Below are positions 63,264 to 64,000 of a DNA stretch of 64,000 nucleotides, piece after piece. Below the pieces are notes generated by a model. It had not been told where the DNA came from and did not search any database. It was given only the letters and a program-made list of their open reading frames with translations. The stretch comes from Candidatus Nitrohelix vancouverensis (GTDB taxonomy: Bacteria > Nitrospinota > Nitrospinia > Nitrospinales > VA-1). Every line of letters begins with the position of its first letter. Position 1 is the first letter of the stretch. The stretch is from contig CP048620.1 of NCBI GenBank assembly GCA_015698305.1, forward strand, positions 2,378,001 to 2,442,000, given 5' to 3'. A program made the translations under genes and the position numbers.

Positions 63264-64000
63264 ATGTCTGACATTTTCAAATTAAGCGATAGAATCACCC
63301 TTCTGCCCGTGGTTCACGGTAGCGGCAATTTTGCGCGCGAAATCCGCAGTCGTTTGCTATCGACGCCTTGCGATTGTCTGGCGGTGGCCCTGCCGGAAGA
63401 GTTCCAAACCACGGTTGAAGCGGGAATCGAAAAATTACCTCATATCACGGTCAGTTGCCTTCGTGAACCGAATGGCGGCGTGAATTTTGTTCCTATCGAC
63501 CCCTGTCAGCCTTTAATCATGGGCTTGAGAATCGCCATGCAGGAGGGGATCCCAAGAAAATTCATCGATTGGAATCAACCAGAATTCGAACCGCGCTCTA
63601 TTTTGTTTCCCGACACGGTTGCCTTGCAAGGCTTGTCCTTCGAGAAATTTTGCGCGGCTATCATGGTTTCGCTGAAACGGCCGGAAGCGGACAGTTTTCA
63701 TGATTTGCGCGCGCGCTGGATGGCGTTTCAGTTGCACCGGCTGGAGATGGAACATGAAAACATTATTTTCATCTGTTCCATACTAGATTGGCCCTGGGTC
63801 AAGGAAGCGTTTGCGGAACGGAAAGAATACCGCGAACCGCTTCCTGCTGGAGCGACTCCGCATTTATACGATCTACGAAAGAATTCACTGTATTTCGCCT
63901 TGTCTGAATTTCCCTATGTCACGTCCCTGTATGAAAAATATCGGCTGAATTTGAAGTCAGACCGCAACACATCGATTGACGGTATCAAGGAAATCCTTCT
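63264..64000 (+). CDS. DUF5682-like protein (partial, runs off window end)
   Basis: The open frame from ATG 63264 is still open at the window end, giving about 245 residues. The start LLPVVHGSGNFAREI and the later FVPIDPCQPLIMGLRIAMQEGIPRKFIDW fit the pattern of the ChaN/EreA-like superfamily and specifically DUF5682, proteins that often sit beside MoxR ATPases. The match is by eye and the C-terminus is missing, so it is tentative. Confidence 0.5.
   Translation, partial: MSDIFKLSDRITLLPVVHGSGNFAREIRSRLLSTPCDCLAVALPEEFQTTVEAGIEKLPHITVSCLREPNGGVNFVPIDPCQPLIMGLRIAMQEGIPRKFIDWNQPEFEPRSILFPDTVALQGLSFEKFCAAIMVSLKRPEADSFHDLRARWMAFQLHRLEMEHENIIFICSILDWPWVKEAFAERKEYREPLPAGATPHLYDLRKNSLYFALSEFPYVTSLYEKYRLNLKSDRNTSIDGIKEIL

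Overview
The window is a 64 kb piece of a Gram-negative bacterial chromosome at roughly 50% G+C. It is gene-dense, with short operons on both strands and almost only housekeeping and envelope genes. The mix suggests an autotrophic or anaerobe-related lineage close to Nitrospinota or the former Deltaproteobacteria: tandem DUF507 genes, DUF1566 and leucine-rich-repeat paralogues, a CcsA-HemA-HemC cluster, lysine 6-aminotransferase, a mitochondrial-type aconitase, split transketolase and LarB/LarC. That placement is inference from gene content; there is no rRNA in the window. No insertion sequence, integrase, CRISPR array, phage segment or replication origin was recognised.

Layout. 1-10 kb: biotin (bioF plus a cut-off alpha/beta hydrolase), a VOC protein, small orphans, a p-aminobenzoate-type pair (class IV aminotransferase and chorismate-binding enzyme), then a TolC-MacA-MacB-type export operon on the minus strand. 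10-16 kb: a HTH-receiver regulator behind a palindromic promoter, two-subunit transketolase, an asparagine synthetase and a PhzF protein. 16-26 kb: DJ-1 protein, ubiE/menG, an HtrA protease, a copper-chaperone-like HMA protein, flgM preceded by a sigma-28-like promoter and a coupled 49-codon ORF, LRR and pilin-like envelope orphans, nadC, Glu-type dehydrogenase and lysine 6-aminotransferase sharing a bidirectional terminator.

26-41 kb: ccsA-hemA-hemC with a receiver-GGDEF gene directly behind it; rpiB-glyA-nrdR; a degenerate CPBP membrane protein; tatC; tRNA-Gly followed by two DUF507 genes; aldehyde dehydrogenase; larC with a small overlapping partner; a Bfd-like ferredoxin; tRNA-Met. 41-50 kb: an acidic-tailed LRR protein, an alpha/beta hydrolase, aconitase with a strong terminator, a small SH3 gene, a BepA-like M48 protease beside a YfgM-like TPR protein, gpsA. 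50-64 kb: larB behind a threefold 72-bp repeat; a long minus-strand run (HNH nuclease, an HPr-domain fusion, Nudix, lytic transglycosylase, CvpA, class IV aminotransferase, coaE, an SDR); FAD-linked oxidase with a VOC protein and a 55-residue membrane protein; a siroheme synthase N-domain; and a MoxR-type AAA+ ATPase with a DUF5682-like gene that runs off the end.

The most interesting items are the HPr-domain fusion of unknown partner, the repeat-borne larB translation start, the flgM leader ORF under a sigma-28-like promoter, the truncated MoxR/DUF5682-like pair, and an asparagine synthetase whose glutaminase oxyanion-hole glycine is replaced.
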